64,000 bases of DNA from Siniperca chuatsi (taxonomy: Eukaryota; Chordata; Actinopteri; Centrarchiformes; Sinipercidae). A program made the position numbers and the translations under genes. Positions 61,709 through 64,000 of the stretch are shown piece by piece (the first letter of the stretch is position 1; each line of letters opens with the position of its first letter). The DNA lies in contig NC_058053.1 of assembly GCF_020085105.1 (NCBI RefSeq), positions 17,320,388 to 17,384,387 on the forward strand. The letters run 5' to 3'. The notes under the pieces were generated by a model that searched no databases, was not told the origin of the DNA, and saw only the letters and a list, made by a program, of their open reading frames with translations.

Positions 61709-62550
61709 CTGAGAGAGAGATGAGAGACACAGGAAGACAGACTGACTTACTGACTTTTGCTGACTAAGCTGAGCCTGAATTCATCGCTAAGCTTGCAAGT
61801 TATACAAAAACATGTCATAGTGGCAAGAGCATTAAATCAATTAAGTGACATGTCATCATCCTTTCTTTTATGAACCACATATCTACCCATATGGATTCCC
61901 GTCTTTGATGTTCCTCTTTAACTTAATGCTAGTTGTGCAGCAGTGTTGAGATTTTTAGAGTTCGACCTGAACTTAACGCTGCTTTTTGATAAACAGACAG
62001 ATGAGTGGAGCTCAGATTATGTGCCCCAGCCAGTTGTGCACAATTCATATATTTTTATTTATTTTATTACTGTAAATCAATAAGTCAGGTTCAGGATTAC
62101 TTTAAACAGACGTGACACAGGCCAAGGGAAATAAGGGTATTATGTTTTGTGTTTTTGATACCATTTGTGATGTTGAGAGTCAGTGAGGTGTGATTGCCAT
62201 GATCCTTAAAGAATAATCTAGAGGGTGCTGATCAGCTAGAAAACATGAATCAATAATGGTGTAATTACCCTCTGGCCTGTGGTCAAAACACAACTCTTAC
62301 TTACTGTTGCACATACTGAAAAGCTGTTTTTTCAAGCAGTTTGACATGATGAAAAATTTCATCAAATATGAGTCATGTGGCTGTGTGGTTGGCTTTGCTG
62401 CTATGTTGCTGTTTTTTCAAGCTTTCTACTTTAAATTGAGAGTGGAAGGTGAGGAAAAAGACAGAGAAATAAAGCAAAGAATGCAAAACGCAGAAGGCTC
62501 CTGAAATGAAAAAGGGTAAAGATCAAGGAAAGATTCCTGAAAGATGAGAA
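60621..62550. other. No gene seen
   Basis: Includes a short GA-rich tract (61336-61372) and the GT tract listed separately. No exon recognised. Confidence 0.4.
61645..61707. repeat. (GT)n microsatellite
   Basis: About 63 bp of GT with two short interruptions. Confidence 0.95.
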
Positions 62551-62554
62551 TATG

Positions 62555-62625
62555 CCCCCTGAGGCAAATTTGTGATTTGTGATATTGAGCTACATAAATA
62601 AAACTGACTTGACTTGAATTGACAG
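62555..62625 (+). repeat. LINE-type 3' tail
   Basis: AGGCAAATTTGTGATTTGTG, ATATTGAGCTACATAAATAA, then ACTGACTTGACTTGAATTGA. This is the 3' terminus with short tandem tail typical of teleost Rex1/CR1-type LINEs. Only the tail is present. Confidence 0.65.
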
Positions 62626-63147
62626 AGATAGCAATACATTTGGTTGGTGTTTTGCAGCTAACAGACCCTCTCTAGATGTGTATTTTCAGGGGATTAAGGC
62701 TTTAATGTGTTTGGTTGCACATACCTTTACAACTGTGTCAATGAAGTTTGGGTTTATGTGTGTGATGTGATTTGTGTCCTGTGGATGTGGCGCACATGGG
62801 TGCCTCTAATCCCCAGGATACAGATGCAGTAGGTAACCTGTTAAAACATGTTTTGTCTAAGCAGGGGGTAAGGTGAAAATAACAGAGAGCTGATAACATG
62901 GACTTTTCAGGATATGATCCAGTGAAGCTGCTAATGGCTAGTGGCACAGACAGGCTTTGGGCTGCAGACTACAGTATTTTGTATTGAAGATGGAGGGCTC
63001 AACTGGTGGGTGGTGGAAAATATTAATGCTGGTACCCAAATTTGATACACAGCAGAGGAACTGGTACAAATGGCCTTGAAGGACTGACATCTTGCTGCAA
63101 ATTAATACTAATTGTCTGTGGTGGGCTGCCTTTCTACCAGCTAAATG
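62626..63147. other. No feature recognised
   Basis: Non-coding, with a short GTGT-rich stretch near 62755. Confidence 0.4.
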
Positions 63148-63588
63148 CATTGGTGGAAGAAGTACTCATTGTTTACTTGAGTAAAAGCAAAAGTACTTGT
63201 TGGGCAGAATAGTCCCTTTCAAAGAGTTATTATATAAATCATATTTTTGGAACATTATTACTGATGTTTTAATGTGTTAGCAGCATTTTAATATTACAGC
63301 TGGTGAAGCACATTTTAAATACTTTATATACAGTTGGATAGTTTAATTTGTAACTATCATATTATATAAACTGATCATATTTGCTTTGTTTGTAAAATCT
63401 TAATATGGAAAGTAACTAGTAACTCCAGATGTCAGATAAATGTAGTGGAGTAAAAAGTATAATATTTCCCTTTTCAGGTGAAGTAGAAGTATAAAGCAGC
63501 ATAAAACTGAAATATTCAAGTAAAAGTACCTCAAAATTGTACTTAAGTACAGTACTTGAGTAAATGTACTTAGTTACTTTCCATCACA
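63148..63588. repeat. AAGTAAAAGTACT-family repeat, more complete copy
   Basis: The left end is TGGTGGAAGAAGTACTCATT. The right end, reverse-complemented, is GTGATGGAAAGTAACTAAGT. The interior has CAGATAAATGTAGTGGAGTA and AAGTACCTCAAAATTGTAC. The ends are roughly inverted, which suggests a short DNA element about 440 bp long. Confidence 0.65.
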
Positions 63589-64000
63589 GTCTAAAAGCTA
63601 TTAGCTACTGATATGACTTTTGACAGTATCACAGCTAAATGTAATGTTTTTCAGAGTGTTGCTACATTGAACTACATGTGCATACAATATTATAATTAAA
63701 GTAAGATATTGTAAATAATTTATTTGTAACATCATTGTGATACCTTAAAATATAAACTCTTGATTCTATGTCGTCCAATGTTGCATAAACACCTAGTGAC
63801 TTAAAAAAAAAGTTTTACGTTGTACTTAACTGTGTACTGTGTAAGTGTCTGTGTTGATTTTGTATTTATTTTTTGGGTGAAAAGAGTACATGGACTTATA
63901 TTCATGTAGGCATTTGAATAGCCTATGACTGGTGACTGATTGATGTCACCTGGCTGCAAACCAAATTTCCCCCTTGGGGACAATAAAGAAAGACTAGAAA
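63589..64000. other. Window end, retroposon-tail motif
   Basis: AT-rich. Around 63958-63990, AAATTTCCCCCTTGGGGACA followed by ATAAAGAAAGAC resembles a retroposon 3' end. Confidence 0.45.

Noticed and set aside
1-64000. CRISPR arrays, tRNA or rRNA genes, LTR elements
   Set aside because: None were seen on reading both strands; short tandem repeats present are ordinary microsatellites.

Overview
The window is nuclear DNA from a ray-finned fish, most likely a spiny-rayed teleost. The evidence is intron-rich vertebrate genes with GT-AG introns, long CA/GA microsatellites, and several interspersed repeats of teleost type, including a decayed RTE-clade LINE. No prokaryotic, viral, LTR or CRISPR features were seen. 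Protein calls rest on recognition of family sequence and on exon phase arithmetic, not on a database search.

The left part (1-26 kb) is an immune receptor cluster. It holds a CD200 receptor-like gene (+, 5' end damaged or missing), a minus-strand fragment encoding only a tyrosine-motif cytoplasmic tail, a complete btla gene (+, 311 codons, ITIM and ITSM conserved with mammals), and a CD200-like ligand gene (-) with an unusual V-V-C ectodomain. CD200 and its receptor thus lie within 26 kb, with the inhibitory receptor BTLA between them, as in mammals (human 3q13.2).

The middle part (28-41 kb) holds two conserved genes converging tail to tail: gpr89 (Golgi pH regulator, +, 14 exons, 455 codons) and pdzk1 (NHERF3 scaffold with four PDZ domains, -, 7 coding exons, 516 codons). 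In human these two are neighbours at 1q21.1, so the window joins two blocks that are separate in human.

The right part (41-64 kb) is gene-poor. It contains a possible pair of small terminal exons (-) near 44.6 kb, a convincing first coding exon of an unidentified gene at 50.9 kb (+) with an upstream ORF, the LINE at 56.1-59.1 kb, and several repeat families also found in the introns further left.

Structural oddities include a perfect 34-bp hairpin at 6.8 kb, a 21-bp hairpin with an extra copy at 45.9 kb, two local duplications (one with a transposon insertion and a matching empty site), a GC-AG intron in pdzk1, and a splice donor inside a (GT)n tract in the CD200 gene.
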